Program-made: the position numbers and the translations under genes
Notes under the pieces: model-generated
What the model was told of the DNA's origin: nothing
The model's input: only the letters and a program-made list of their open reading frames with translations
Database searches by the model: none
Shown: piece by piece, positions 16,315-26,691 of the stretch
Layout of the letters: each line of letters begins with the position of its first letter
How positions within the stretch are numbered: position 1 is the first letter of the stretch
DNA from: an uncultured Saprospiraceae bacterium
GTDB lineage: Bacteria > Bacteroidota > Bacteroidia > Chitinophagales > Saprospiraceae
Assembly (NCBI GenBank): GCA_937921555.1
Contig: CAKZUV010000269.1
Location: 1 to 32,513, forward strand
Length of the DNA stretch: 32,513 nucleotides
Direction: 5' to 3'

Positions 16315-16339
16315 CTAAACTTTTTTAAAAATTAACAAA

Positions 16340-17155
16340 TTGATAATCAGGGCCTTACAATCTTTAAAACTCCCCTTTTTTCGATTTGACTCCATTTTGG
16401 CAGTCCTCTTGATTTGTGGTTTTTGCCACAGTTCACAGGCGCAGCCTACGTTCTTTTTTACGGGGCCGTCCAGCCCCGTAGCGGTAAACGATATTTTTGA
16501 AGTATCCTTCCGGGCTACTAATTTTGTGGACGTTGCAGGCCTTCAGTTTTCGCTTGGCTGGGACGCAGAAAAAGTAGAATTTCAAAATATTGAACCCTTT
16601 TTTCCAACCCCCACCGTCTCTTTTAATACCAATAATTCGGCCAGCGGCGTTATCGCAGGCTTTTGGAACGACACTGATTTTTATACCGTACCGGATACCG
16701 CACTCGTATTTGTGCTGACCTTTAAAGCCCTGGCGGATGGACCACTAAATCTTGAATTTATAAATTCACCCACCGCTACGCTGGTTATTTACCGGCTCGA
16801 CGGACAAACTTTTGAAGAACCGATTGTGATTGATACTGAAGAAGAAGTGTGTGTTGGTATTAAAACGAGTATCTTTGCGACCGATTTTGCAAATTCTGCC
16901 GTTTTTTATCAGAATAATCCAAACCCCTTTTCTAAAACCACGTATATACCGTTTGAATTGACTAATTCTGAATTAGTTACGATAAGAATCTTCGGAATAA
17001 CCGGAGAAGAAATTTACCAGTACAGCAACCGATACAGTGAGGGAACTCACCGTGTCAAAATTAAATCTGAGGTCTTTCCTAGTCCAGGTGCATATATGTA
17101 CCAGATTTCGACGACCGCTACTTCGACGACAAAAAAAATGATCTTAGCAAGATAA
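16340..17155 (+). CDS. Secreted cohesin-domain protein with T9SS type A tail
   Basis: The protein has 271 residues. A signal peptide covers residues 1-35 (SILAVLLICGFCHSSQAQ). A cohesin-like beta-sandwich follows at about 36-170, recognised by the pattern FRATNFVDVAGLQFSLGWD, VIAGFWND and ALVFVLTFKA. Residues about 190-271 are a type A T9SS sorting domain (NNPNPFSKTTYIPFEL ... KKMILAR). The start must be the TTG at 16340: the frame is closed by TAA at 16316 and no ATG precedes the signal peptide. The adhesin gene follows after 30 nt, so they are co-transcribed. In cellulosomes, cohesins bind dockerins; here the likely partner type is the dockerin in the 26692-30426 product, which is a hypothesis. 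It could serve as a small surface adaptor. Confidence 0.88.
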   Translation: MIIRALQSLKLPFFRFDSILAVLLICGFCHSSQAQPTFFFTGPSSPVAVNDIFEVSFRATNFVDVAGLQFSLGWDAEKVEFQNIEPFFPTPTVSFNTNNSASGVIAGFWNDTDFYTVPDTALVFVLTFKALADGPLNLEFINSPTATLVIYRLDGQTFEEPIVIDTEEEVCVGIKTSIFATDFANSAVFYQNNPNPFSKTTYIPFELTNSELVTIRIFGITGEEIYQYSNRYSEGTHRVKIKSEVFPSPGAYMYQISTTATSTTKKMILAR

Positions 17156-17185
17156 ATTGTCTAACATCTCAAATTCCAAGGATCG

Positions 17186-20100
17186 ATGTTTAAAAAAATT
17201 ACGTTTTTTCTCGTACTGGGGCTCGTGCTCCTGGGGCTTAATGCAAATTCCCAAACTACACGGTTTATTGCCAATCCTACTTCCAGTAATCTGGAAATCG
17301 GAGATACGCTCGTCGTATCGGTAACATCTCAGGACTTTACAAATGTCCTCGGTTTTGGTTTCTCCATAAATTGGGATCCGACTGTTCTTGAGTTTGTTAC
17401 AAACGATGATGTGGTGCAACCCGTCAATATTCCACCATTTTTTCTCTCCAATCCGGGCATGGCCAGCTCTGGCATCATTACCTGCATCTGGAATGATCCA
17501 ATCGGCATGCCGGTTTCCATCGACGATGATTTGGTGCTTTTCGATATTATCCGCTTCACCGTAATTGGTAGTGGAACCACTGAAGTATCCTTTTCCGGAA
17601 ATCCTACTCCTGCGAGTGTCGTATATGGTAACGGTGAGGAGGAGACTCCTTTGTTTACCAATGCTAGCGTGACGGTACCGGACCCTAATCAACCGACAGA
17701 CCCTGAATTCGAATGTATGTTCGATAATTTTGGGTTGGCGATTACTCCTGATTCTGCCGCCACGGGTGAGCAACTTTGCCTGGACGTTAATCTTTGTAAC
17801 GGAGACAGTCTGGTATCTTTTATATATTCGTTAAACTTCAATCCGGCCATTTTGCAATTTGATTCCATTGCCGGTATCAATCTGCCACAACCAGGAAGTG
17901 TGTTCGAAAATACGAATAACACAGATGGCTGGGTACGTATCTTGTGGCTGGATTCTCTTAATATGGGAGTAGATATACCGGATACACTGGCCTACCAACT
18001 TTGTTTTACCGTAATTGGTGCAGGGGGAGAAATGGATACGGTCAGAATTACGGGCGATCCCGGAGGTATAGAAGTACTTAAATCATCTAATCCCGGTGTT
18101 AATATAGGCATGGAGGTGCAAGATGCACCCGTCGTCGTCCGTGGAAATAGCGGCAGCGCCGTCACGGTCATAGCGGCCAACGTAGAGGGCAGTCCCGGTG
18201 ATACGGTCTGCGTGGCAGTAACCACCCAGAACTTTGAAGATGTCACCTCTTTTCAATATACCTTCAACTTTGATGAAACAAAACTCCAGTATCTGGAACA
18301 CCGCAATTTTAATAGTAATGTACCCGGATTAAGTAGTGCCATCAACGATTCCCCTATGTTTTCGGACACCGGAGCAATCCTCGTAGTGTATCCGAATCCG
18401 GGCGGTATGGGTTCTACTTTAATGGATGGTGATACGCTCTACGAAGTCTGTTTTATTATTGACCCGATGGCAACTGCTGGAACAGATGCCCTGGTTGGGT
18501 TTTCGGATGATCCGGTCGCCCGTAGTGCTTCTCAATTACTGCCGACTACTTTGTTATCCAACAATGGTAGTGTAGAAATAGTATCCCAGGAAGGTAGCGG
18601 AGATTTTGAAATAAGCATTGAAACAGAGACATTTTGTTCTGATTCTGCTATCTGTGTACCCGTAACCGTAGTGGATGGCTTTACCAGTGATGTATCAGGG
18701 GGATCATTCAGAATCAATTTCGTTCCCGGCGATCTGACTTTCGTACCGCCACTGTCGAATCCAAATCCGGCTTTTGCGGGTGCGAGCATAAGTTTTCAGG
18801 CTTTTAATCCGAATGGCACCGATAGAATTAATATTTTGATGAATAATAATTCGCTGGATCAACAAGGAGTTAATCTGGCACCGGGAGATATAATTTTTGA
18901 AGTATGCTTTACTGCAAATAGTGCGGCGGCTGTGACCAGTCCGGTAACTTTCAACACCGTGGAACTTGCCCAGCCCGATGGGGTCACCCTGATTGATCCG
19001 ATTATCACCAACGATGGAGCAGCCATCATTGATCCTGCTGCCTGTCCCGCCGGAGAAGTAGATATTACTGTGACTGAAACCATTGTCAATGTATTTTGCA
19101 ACGGCGAAGCGACGGGATCTATCTCTCTGGATATAGGAGGTGGCGACGGAGCAAATTATACCATCACCTGGACCGGACCTAACGTCAATGGTCAAAGTAC
19201 ACCGACGATTTCTAATCTGGTGGCAGGCAGTTATACGGTCAATATTACCAGCGGGATGCGGAGCTTTACCGAAACGTATATGGTAACAGAACCAAATGCA
19301 TTGACTGGAACCACTACCTTCACCAACGTAACCTGTAATGGTGACGGAGACGGTACGATTAACCTGACACCCGGCGGCGGTACCGCTCCTTATACATTTG
19401 CCTGGAGCAATGGACCGACCGATCAAAATCTTACTAATCTTGTTCCGGGTAATTATACGGTTACCATTACGGATGCGAATATGTGTACATTTATTGTACC
19501 TGCAGTCACAATCGCACAGCCTCAGGTGCTGGCCATTACCATTGACAATACCACCAATGTATCTTGTCTGGATGGAAATGACGGAGCCGTCAACACAACG
19601 GTAACGGGTGGTAACGGAGGTAATACTTATGTTTGGTCAAATACGACCCAAACAACCGGAGATATTTCCAATCTGACCGCTAATAATTACCGGGTGACCG
19701 TAACAGATAACCTTGGGTGTACTGCAGTTTCTCCGAATGTAACAATTACACAGCCCAGTACCGCAGTCGGAATCACGGTAGATGAAATAATCCCTGCTAA
19801 TTGTAATGGTGGCGGTTCTATTTTTATCACTCCGATGGGTGGAAATAATATATACACTTATTTATGGAACAACGGAGCAACCACTCAGGATCTCGAAAAC
19901 GTTATGCCCGGAGGATATACGGTGACAGTAATGGATAATGAGGACTGTAGTTTTACCAGTAGCATCCTGATCGTGGAATCTACCGACGCAATTGTTATTG
20001 ATGAAATAATCACCCAGCCAACTTGTGATTCTGAATCTAACGGAGCGATTAATATAACCGTTGGCGGTGGAACCGGAAACGGATTTACCTATAGCTGGAA

Positions 20101-23100
20101 TACTTCTTCTACCAACGAAGACCTGACCGGCTTAATGGCAGGTACTTATACCGTAACGGTAACCGACACGGAAGACGGTTGTACCGCGACGGCTACCTAT
20201 CAATTAACAAATTCTATTGATCTCAATATCGTTGAATCATCCAGTACGCCGGCCGGTTGTGCCGGAGCAACCAATGGTTCTTTAACCGTTCAGGTAACGG
20301 GTGGTGGTGGAAATTATAATTATCTCTGGGCTCCTTCGGGACAAACCACGGCTACGCTGAGCAATGTTGCTGCGGGTACGTATACGGTTACCGTAACAGA
20401 TGTTAATTCCGGTTGTACCGAAGAAGAAAATTTCACAATTGATAGTGACGGTGGAATTGTAATCACAGGAGATGCAACCGATGCGAGCTGTAGCGGCTCG
20501 GCTACGGGAAGTATAAATATTAATGTCAGTGGTGCCGGTGCAAATCCAACTTTCGTTTGGAGTAACGGTGCTCAGACAGAAGACATTTCTAACCTTATCG
20601 ATGATGATTATGTAGTTACTGTGACCAGTACGGACGGACAATGTACCCAAACTGCTGCGTTCACGGTAGAGGCCGGAGACGGTTTTGAAATCGAACTGGA
20701 TGGAATCGCGCAGGCTACCTGTGACGGCGCTGAAAATGGAACAGTTAACATTACCGTCAATGGTGCGGTAGGTACTCCTTCTTTTGCCTGGTCTAACGGA
20801 GAAACTACCGAAGATATTGACAACGCGGAAGGCGGAGAAATGGTCACCGTTACCGTAACGGATGATGCCGGTTGTGTTGAAACCGCCAGCTATACCGTCC
20901 CTTCCGGAAATGGATTTGATATTAATTTAGTAAGTATTGACAATGCCAGTTGTGGAGGCGCCGAAGATGGTGCGATTGATATCGAACTGGACGATGCTGT
21001 ATTCCCATTACAAAGTGTAGAATGGAACACAACTCCGGTAACCAATACCGAAGACCTTAGTGGTATTCCCGCAGGATCTTATACCGTTACCATTATTGAT
21101 GGTGCCGAGTGTAATGCCACGGCCACTTATACCGTAGATAACGACGGCGGCATCAGTGGTGCTGTACAAAATGTAACCGATGTAAGTTGTGAGGGGAGCA
21201 TGGATGGTTCGATTATTCTGGATGTCTTAAATGCTTCGGATGACCTTACCTTCGATTGGTCTCCCGCAGTTGCTTCCGGACAGAATCCAATCGGTTTACC
21301 CGCAGATACCTACTCGGTGACGATTACCGACGAAGAATCTGGTTGTACCGATGTCATCACGGATATTATGGTTGGCAATCCTGCGCCAATCACCTTTAGT
21401 TCAGTAGTAGAGGATGCGTCCTGTAATGGTGCCGATGATGGAACAATTACGATTACTGCTACGGGTGGAAATGGAGGATTTTCTTTCATCTGGCCGGCTC
21501 CGGTTCCTGCTACCAACACTGGGGGAGTAGCAACTGATCTGGCACCTGCTTCTTATATTGTAACCATAACGGATTCCCGTGGATGTAGTGTTACAACCGA
21601 AGGCATTATTGTAGAAGAGCCTACGGCTATCGTAGTTACTGGAAACGTTACCAATGTTTCCGGTGCTGGAAACGATGGTGAAATTACCGCCATGGCTTCC
21701 GGAGGAAGTGGAAACTACGTAAGTTACAACTGGACCGATCCCAATGGGGTCCCTCTGATGGGACAAACCATTACCGGACTCAGCCCTGGAACTTATAACG
21801 TCACCGTTACGGACGACGACGGTTGTACGGGAACCAGCAGCTTTAGTGTGAACGCAGCCGATGCGCCGAATCCTACGCTGATTAGTGTGACCGACGTAAC
21901 CTGTTTTGACGGTAACGACGGAGCGATTATGATTAATGTAACTGGTGGAGCGGGTGGTTATACTTTTAACTGGCAGGTACCATCAGGGCAACCAGCCATC
22001 GCCGATGATGTAGAGGATCCTACGGGCCTGATCGCAGGTACTTATAATGTAACCGTGACCGATGCCAGCGGTGTATCCGGAATTCTTAGTTCAATTGTAG
22101 TCGGACAACCCGAAGAACTGGATTATGATTTAATGGATTTATTATCCGTTTCATGTCCCGGATCAATGGATGGCGAAATAAATATTAACCCAACGGGCGG
22201 TAATGGAGGACCTTATGACGTGGTTTGGAATCTTCCGGTTAACGATCCGATTAACCCAACTAATTTAGCTGCTGGAAATTATATTCCAACCATCACGGAT
22301 GCGCTGGGTTGTACCGTAGAGGGTGATAATATTATCGTGCAGGAACCAGAGGCCATTGCGATCGACGCAGCAACAACTGATCCTTCCTGTTCTGCCGGAG
22401 GAGATTCCGGAAGTATCTTGCTTACGGTGACGGGAGGAACCGAGGGACCACAGGGATCAGAATATACTTATAATTGGGATGATGGAAATGGTACGCCATT
22501 CTCATCCGTCAATCCGCTAACCAATATCGGTCAGGGAAGCTACCTTGTTACTATCACCGACTCAAGAGGATGTACAGCTACAGATGGTCCATTTACGCTG
22601 AATGATCCGGGTGCCATTTTTATTCAACTGGATAGTGTCCGGCACGTACGTTGTGCAGGGATTGCAGAAGGAGGAATTTTCATTACAGCTTCTGGTGGTA
22701 CTGATCCGCTGATGCCTGTTTGGAAAAATGGACAGGGAGATACCATTAATACTGGTTTTGACCTCATCGGGTTGATTGGTGGAAACTATACCGTTTGCAT
22801 TACCGATGCGGCGGGTTGTTCTGAAACGCTCGGACCAATTACTGTTAACGAACCGCAACCGATCACGGTTGACGATATTGAAATAGACAATGCTACTGCC
22901 AGCGCCGATGATGGTGAAATCAGATTGATCGGAGTAGACGGAGGAACGCCCGCGTATACCTTTAACTGGGAAGGCCCGGATGGTACCACGCAGACGACCA
23001 ACAGTATTCCTACAATTTCTGACATTGTGCCCGGAGCGTGGCGAGTGACGATTGTAGATGCGAATGGCTGTACCGAAGTCCTCACGGATATTATCGTGTT

Positions 23101-25240
23101 GGGTAGCCTCAACGTAACCGCCATAGTAACAAATCCAACTTGTAACGGGGATATGAATGGTTCGATAGAAACGACGATTAATGCTGGTACTGGACCATTT
23201 GAATGCCAATGGAGTACCGTTGATGGAGATGGAATTGTCCAATTTGCATGTAGTCAGTTTACATTGACCGCTGGAACCTATACACTAACGGTGGAAGACG
23301 CCAACGGCGTAGTTGTTATCAACGAATATACATTAAATGATCCGGACCCAATTATGGTAACTTTTGAAGTTACCGACCAGACCGGACCAGACTGTAATGG
23401 ATTTATTAATTCTACGGTAACTGGAGGTACTGTACCTTACACTTATGACTGGAATAATGGAGCGGAGAATTCCGACCCGAATAGTCTTTGTAAAGGAGAA
23501 TACGAAGTGACGATAGTAGATGCCAACGGTTGTGTGGCGATACCACCATCGGTATTTGTAACTGCTGGACCTTTATCTTTTGCTGGTTTTGATGTCAGTG
23601 GCGCTGCTTGTAATGGCGGTATGGGTGGAAATGTAGCCGGATCAGTAATCGGTGGATGTCCACTTTATACTTTTACACTGAATCAAAATGGATCGGCCGT
23701 TTCTATCCAGAATAGCAATGATGGCGCTTATAGTTTTACCGGCCTAGGTGCTGGAACTTACGAACTCACCGTCACCGATGCGGCGGGAAGTACACCGTTG
23801 GTTACCAGTTTTGAGATAGAAGAAACGATAATTACGATTGTTGCAGATACGATTATTAATATAGTGGATGGCTGTGACGGTGCGGTAAATATTTCGGAAT
23901 TTGGAGGACAATTACCTTACAGCTATATGTGGAGTAATGGTGATACCAGTCAGGACGTCTCGGATGTTTGTGAAAATGAAAGTCCACTTAACGTGGTTGT
24001 GACGGACGCAAACGGTTGTATTGTTCAATCAGAAGAATTTACAGTTATCGCCGGAATATCCATTGATCTGGCCGTCGAAAACGAATCTTGTTTTGGTGAT
24101 GCGGACGGTTCTATTATTGCTACCGTGGAAGGAGGCGATGCCCCTTATAGTTACGCGTGGTCGAATGGAGCTACTACACAAAACCTGACGGGACTCGCGC
24201 CGGGTAGTTACACACTTACCGTGACAGATAATCAGGGTAGAATGGTTACCGCCACAGGAAACGTTAACGGATCTTCGGCACCAATTACGGTGACCAGTGA
24301 TGTAATTGTTCCCACGGGAGCCAATGCGGACGGATCGATTGAGATATCTGTTTCCGGTGGAGCCGGTGGATACGATTACCGTTGGTTACGGGATGGCATA
24401 GAATTCTCAATTGCACAGGATGTTGCAGGCCTCGTATCGGGAACCTACACTCTTGAAATCACGGATGCTTTCGGATGTATCTATTCCGAAACGTTTAACC
24501 TGGCGGGTGCAGCGATTGCGCTGGAATTTATTTCCGGAAGCACCGGTTGTCCCGGACAAGCAGGAGATTTAGGAACCTTACAGGTAGTGCCTTCCGGTGG
24601 TACCAGTTCAGATTATAGTTACTTGTGGGATGTCAATGATCAGCCAAATACCTTCGAAGTAATTGGTGGTTTAGCACCAGGTAATTACACCGTAACGGTA
24701 ACAGATGCCTCCGGCCTCACCGCCGTTGGAACGGGAACCGTGGTACCTTTAGAAGAGATCATGATTGACCTGGCCGTTGACGAAGTAAACAGTAACATCA
24801 TTTCTACGGTAACAGGTGGAACTGCTCCCTATACTTATAGTTGGAACGATCCTGATTTTTCTGCTACTAGAGATTTGATGGATGTACCTTCCGGAACATA
24901 CACGTTAGTTATTGTAGATGCCAATGGTTGTGTCAATCAAGCTACTGCCGAATTACTGGCTGGACCTTGTGAAAAAGTCCGTAAAGTAATTTCTCCTAAT
25001 AGCGATGGATTTAACGACGAATTTATTGTGTCTTGTGCCAATCGATTTGATATTGACCTGGAAATCTATAACCGTTGGGGACAGCTGGAATTTATGGCTG
25101 CTGGCTATAACAACAACTGGGTCGGAACGGACATGGAAGGTGTGAAGTTGCCCGAAGGAGGATACTTTTATGTAATTCGCTATCAGGACAACGAAGGGCA
25201 GACACAACAAATTAAAGGATCACTGAATATTGTTTACTAG
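17186..25240 (+). CDS. Giant SprB-repeat adhesin with cohesin modules and type B T9SS tail
   Basis: The protein has 2684 residues. A signal peptide (1-22) is followed by four cohesin-like modules at about 24-165, 175-315, 320-465 and 470-612. About 25 SprB-type repeats of some 75-90 residues follow (about 620-2590), each with a CxGxxxGxI start, a Tyr-x-Trp core and a GxYTVTVTDxxGC end. Residues about 2594-2684 are the gliding-motility-associated C-terminal domain (VISPNSDGFNDEF, YNRWGQ), the type B T9SS signal. SprB-class proteins are filaments moved along the cell surface in gliding, or serve as adhesins; PorP/SprF partners help export them, and such a gene follows 35 nt downstream. The repeats are well diverged at DNA level, so this is an old array. 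It resembles SprB in architecture but is shorter and has an N-terminal cohesin block. Confidence 0.93.
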   Translation: MFKKITFFLVLGLVLLGLNANSQTTRFIANPTSSNLEIGDTLVVSVTSQDFTNVLGFGFSINWDPTVLEFVTNDDVVQPVNIPPFFLSNPGMASSGIITCIWNDPIGMPVSIDDDLVLFDIIRFTVIGSGTTEVSFSGNPTPASVVYGNGEEETPLFTNASVTVPDPNQPTDPEFECMFDNFGLAITPDSAATGEQLCLDVNLCNGDSLVSFIYSLNFNPAILQFDSIAGINLPQPGSVFENTNNTDGWVRILWLDSLNMGVDIPDTLAYQLCFTVIGAGGEMDTVRITGDPGGIEVLKSSNPGVNIGMEVQDAPVVVRGNSGSAVTVIAANVEGSPGDTVCVAVTTQNFEDVTSFQYTFNFDETKLQYLEHRNFNSNVPGLSSAINDSPMFSDTGAILVVYPNPGGMGSTLMDGDTLYEVCFIIDPMATAGTDALVGFSDDPVARSASQLLPTTLLSNNGSVEIVSQEGSGDFEISIETETFCSDSAICVPVTVVDGFTSDVSGGSFRINFVPGDLTFVPPLSNPNPAFAGASISFQAFNPNGTDRINILMNNNSLDQQGVNLAPGDIIFEVCFTANSAAAVTSPVTFNTVELAQPDGVTLIDPIITNDGAAIIDPAACPAGEVDITVTETIVNVFCNGEATGSISLDIGGGDGANYTITWTGPNVNGQSTPTISNLVAGSYTVNITSGMRSFTETYMVTEPNALTGTTTFTNVTCNGDGDGTINLTPGGGTAPYTFAWSNGPTDQNLTNLVPGNYTVTITDANMCTFIVPAVTIAQPQVLAITIDNTTNVSCLDGNDGAVNTTVTGGNGGNTYVWSNTTQTTGDISNLTANNYRVTVTDNLGCTAVSPNVTITQPSTAVGITVDEIIPANCNGGGSIFITPMGGNNIYTYLWNNGATTQDLENVMPGGYTVTVMDNEDCSFTSSILIVESTDAIVIDEIITQPTCDSESNGAINITVGGGTGNGFTYSWNTSSTNEDLTGLMAGTYTVTVTDTEDGCTATATYQLTNSIDLNIVESSSTPAGCAGATNGSLTVQVTGGGGNYNYLWAPSGQTTATLSNVAAGTYTVTVTDVNSGCTEEENFTIDSDGGIVITGDATDASCSGSATGSININVSGAGANPTFVWSNGAQTEDISNLIDDDYVVTVTSTDGQCTQTAAFTVEAGDGFEIELDGIAQATCDGAENGTVNITVNGAVGTPSFAWSNGETTEDIDNAEGGEMVTVTVTDDAGCVETASYTVPSGNGFDINLVSIDNASCGGAEDGAIDIELDDAVFPLQSVEWNTTPVTNTEDLSGIPAGSYTVTIIDGAECNATATYTVDNDGGISGAVQNVTDVSCEGSMDGSIILDVLNASDDLTFDWSPAVASGQNPIGLPADTYSVTITDEESGCTDVITDIMVGNPAPITFSSVVEDASCNGADDGTITITATGGNGGFSFIWPAPVPATNTGGVATDLAPASYIVTITDSRGCSVTTEGIIVEEPTAIVVTGNVTNVSGAGNDGEITAMASGGSGNYVSYNWTDPNGVPLMGQTITGLSPGTYNVTVTDDDGCTGTSSFSVNAADAPNPTLISVTDVTCFDGNDGAIMINVTGGAGGYTFNWQVPSGQPAIADDVEDPTGLIAGTYNVTVTDASGVSGILSSIVVGQPEELDYDLMDLLSVSCPGSMDGEININPTGGNGGPYDVVWNLPVNDPINPTNLAAGNYIPTITDALGCTVEGDNIIVQEPEAIAIDAATTDPSCSAGGDSGSILLTVTGGTEGPQGSEYTYNWDDGNGTPFSSVNPLTNIGQGSYLVTITDSRGCTATDGPFTLNDPGAIFIQLDSVRHVRCAGIAEGGIFITASGGTDPLMPVWKNGQGDTINTGFDLIGLIGGNYTVCITDAAGCSETLGPITVNEPQPITVDDIEIDNATASADDGEIRLIGVDGGTPAYTFNWEGPDGTTQTTNSIPTISDIVPGAWRVTIVDANGCTEVLTDIIVLGSLNVTAIVTNPTCNGDMNGSIETTINAGTGPFECQWSTVDGDGIVQFACSQFTLTAGTYTLTVEDANGVVVINEYTLNDPDPIMVTFEVTDQTGPDCNGFINSTVTGGTVPYTYDWNNGAENSDPNSLCKGEYEVTIVDANGCVAIPPSVFVTAGPLSFAGFDVSGAACNGGMGGNVAGSVIGGCPLYTFTLNQNGSAVSIQNSNDGAYSFTGLGAGTYELTVTDAAGSTPLVTSFEIEETIITIVADTIINIVDGCDGAVNISEFGGQLPYSYMWSNGDTSQDVSDVCENESPLNVVVTDANGCIVQSEEFTVIAGISIDLAVENESCFGDADGSIIATVEGGDAPYSYAWSNGATTQNLTGLAPGSYTLTVTDNQGRMVTATGNVNGSSAPITVTSDVIVPTGANADGSIEISVSGGAGGYDYRWLRDGIEFSIAQDVAGLVSGTYTLEITDAFGCIYSETFNLAGAAIALEFISGSTGCPGQAGDLGTLQVVPSGGTSSDYSYLWDVNDQPNTFEVIGGLAPGNYTVTVTDASGLTAVGTGTVVPLEEIMIDLAVDEVNSNIISTVTGGTAPYTYSWNDPDFSATRDLMDVPSGTYTLVIVDANGCVNQATAELLAGPCEKVRKVISPNSDGFNDEFIVSCANRFDIDLEIYNRWGQLEFMAAGYNNNWVGTDMEGVKLPEGGYFYVIRYQDNEGQTQQIKGSLNIVY
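19051..24965 (+). repeat. Array of ~25 SprB protein repeats
   Basis: The repeats are visible in the translated protein; at DNA level they are too diverged to form long identical blocks. Most carry one Cys near the start (pattern CNGxxDGxI) and one near the end (DxxGC). Repeats numbered 12, 17, 23 and 25 in order lack the first Cys, and 1, 13, 18, 20, 22 and 24 lack the second. Confidence 0.85.
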
Positions 25241-25275
25241 GAATAATTTTCCCAGAACCGCATAAATAAAATAAA

Positions 25276-26214
25276 ATGAAAAATTTATTACTACTTGTCG
25301 CCGGTCTATTTTTATTACAGACTGTATCGGCACAGGAGGAAGCGATTTATCGCCAGTATTTTTTAAATCCCATGCTGGTGAATCCCGCGACCGTTGGTGC
25401 TGACCGGGAACACCACAAACTTGGTATGAACCTGCGTACCGCTTTTTCTTCTTTCCCCGGATCTCCTAAAACGTATGTTCTGAGCTATAACGGCCCGATT
25501 GGCAAGCAGGTTGGAATCGGTGGAATGATCTTTAGTGAAAACATAGCGGACATTACGCGTTTTCGCGGGCAGATCGCCTATTCTATGGGAATAGATGTCA
25601 ATGAGGTCAAACTACGGGCTGGATTGAGTCTGGAATATCAGCGAATGGCCTTGTCCAATTCAGTGATGGATACCGACCTTTTCGATCCGGGTGATATGAC
25701 GATCATTGACAACATTAATGGCCGTAGATTTTTTGATACTTCCCTGGGACTTTACGGAGAATATAAAGATATTTATTTCGGTTATGCCGCACCTAACTTG
25801 ATTCGTACTGTAACGGATGAAATAGAAGGACTCGAAGATGAGGGTGGTAACTTTAAATACTTTATACTACAGGCTGGTGGACGTTTTGCAATCAATGATA
25901 ATAAAGTAAAACTGGAACCTTCCATTATTCTGAGAAATGTTCGTAACGTGGATACCCACGTAGACATTAGTATGATGGCTTCTTTTTTAAATGAACAATT
26001 TATCACGGGCGCGCTGTTCCGTGCGGGTGCTGGAAATAGTGTAGGATTTTTATTAGGAACCAAATACAATACCTTAAAATTCATCTATTCTTATGATATT
26101 TTAATTGATGATTTTCAGCGGTATAATGGAGGTTCGCACGAAATAATGGTAGGATTTGAATTCGGACGCAAGGAAGGTTCATTCGACCGCTCCAGAAAAT
26201 ACCGTGATAAATAA
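25276..26214 (+). CDS. PorP/SprF family type IX secretion membrane protein
   Basis: The protein has 312 residues: a signal peptide (MKNLLLLVAGLFLLQTVSAQ) and then the PorP/SprF hallmark QYFLNPMLVNPATVGA near residues 27-42. The rest is an outer-membrane beta-barrel with strand-turn repeats such as GGMIFSENIAD. PorP/SprF proteins are accessory to type IX secretion and are commonly encoded directly after a large adhesin with a type B tail, whose export or attachment they support. That is the arrangement here: it starts 35 nt after the SprB-like adhesin. The ATG start is well supported by the signal peptide. It closes the operon, with a hairpin about 95 nt downstream. Confidence 0.93.
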   Translation: MKNLLLLVAGLFLLQTVSAQEEAIYRQYFLNPMLVNPATVGADREHHKLGMNLRTAFSSFPGSPKTYVLSYNGPIGKQVGIGGMIFSENIADITRFRGQIAYSMGIDVNEVKLRAGLSLEYQRMALSNSVMDTDLFDPGDMTIIDNINGRRFFDTSLGLYGEYKDIYFGYAAPNLIRTVTDEIEGLEDEGGNFKYFILQAGGRFAINDNKVKLEPSIILRNVRNVDTHVDISMMASFLNEQFITGALFRAGAGNSVGFLLGTKYNTLKFIYSYDILIDDFQRYNGGSHEIMVGFEFGRKEGSFDRSRKYRDK

Positions 26215-26307
26215 TACAAAACTGCTATTAGCAGCAAGTATTGAAAAATAAATACTGGTGTTTGTTAACCAGTCAAGATAAAACCTTAACAATTGGTTTT
26301 TGGGATG

Positions 26308-26337
26308 GCCTCTTCCCGGCGTGAGTCGGGAGGGGGC
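26308..26337 (+). terminator. Probable terminator of the cohesin/SprB/PorP operon
   Basis: GCCTCTTCCCG (26308-26318) and CGGGAGGGGGC (26327-26337) form an 11-bp GC-rich stem, two pairs being G-U, with an 8-nt loop. The following TTCTCTGGTTTTAG is only moderately T-rich. Two smaller hairpins precede it, CTGCT/AGCAG near 26222-26236 and ACTGGT/ACCAGT near 26254-26273. Confidence 0.6.
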
Positions 26338-26440
26338 TTCTCTGGTTTTAGTGGGTTTGTGATCACCTTCCGGTAAATCATTAATATCTAAAGCTGAATG
26401 TTTTTTAATTTAATATAAAATAAAAACACAATTTGATAAA

Positions 26441-26487
26441 TACCTGAATCGGGGTATAGAACCTCTTCCGCTAATCTCCCATCTTTG
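26441..26487 (+). promoter_or_regulatory. Dyad promoter module of the HYR/dockerin gene
   Basis: TACCTGAATCGGGGTA (26441-26456) is a TACC-N8-GGTA dyad. After 23 bp comes CATCTTTG (26480-26487), one base away from TAnnTTTG. The layout parallels 15570-15615 and 30793-30838, with a weaker -7 box and one extra spacer base. The leader to the gene would be about 200 nt. Confidence 0.5.
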
Positions 26488-26691
26488 TAGTGCTGAGTAA
26501 ATACTGGTTTCCCTGACCATTTCCTCTACCTCTGCAACCTATCAAAACAGTAATAAAATTTAGCAGTATCCCTCCGATACGCACTATTGCTGTGTACAAG
26601 AACAAAACTATGAACCGCGTTTTCATTTTAAAAACCAGCGGTCATAAAAAAGGAACTACTAAATATCTGGCTTCTCAAACAACCTGGCCAA

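Noticed and set aside
17144-17773. A 209-codon minus-strand frame and several other long minus-strand frames over the adhesin genes (for example 18704-19426 and 22562-23242).
   Set aside because: They are antisense shadows of repeat-rich coding sequence, with no signal, domain or promoter of their own.
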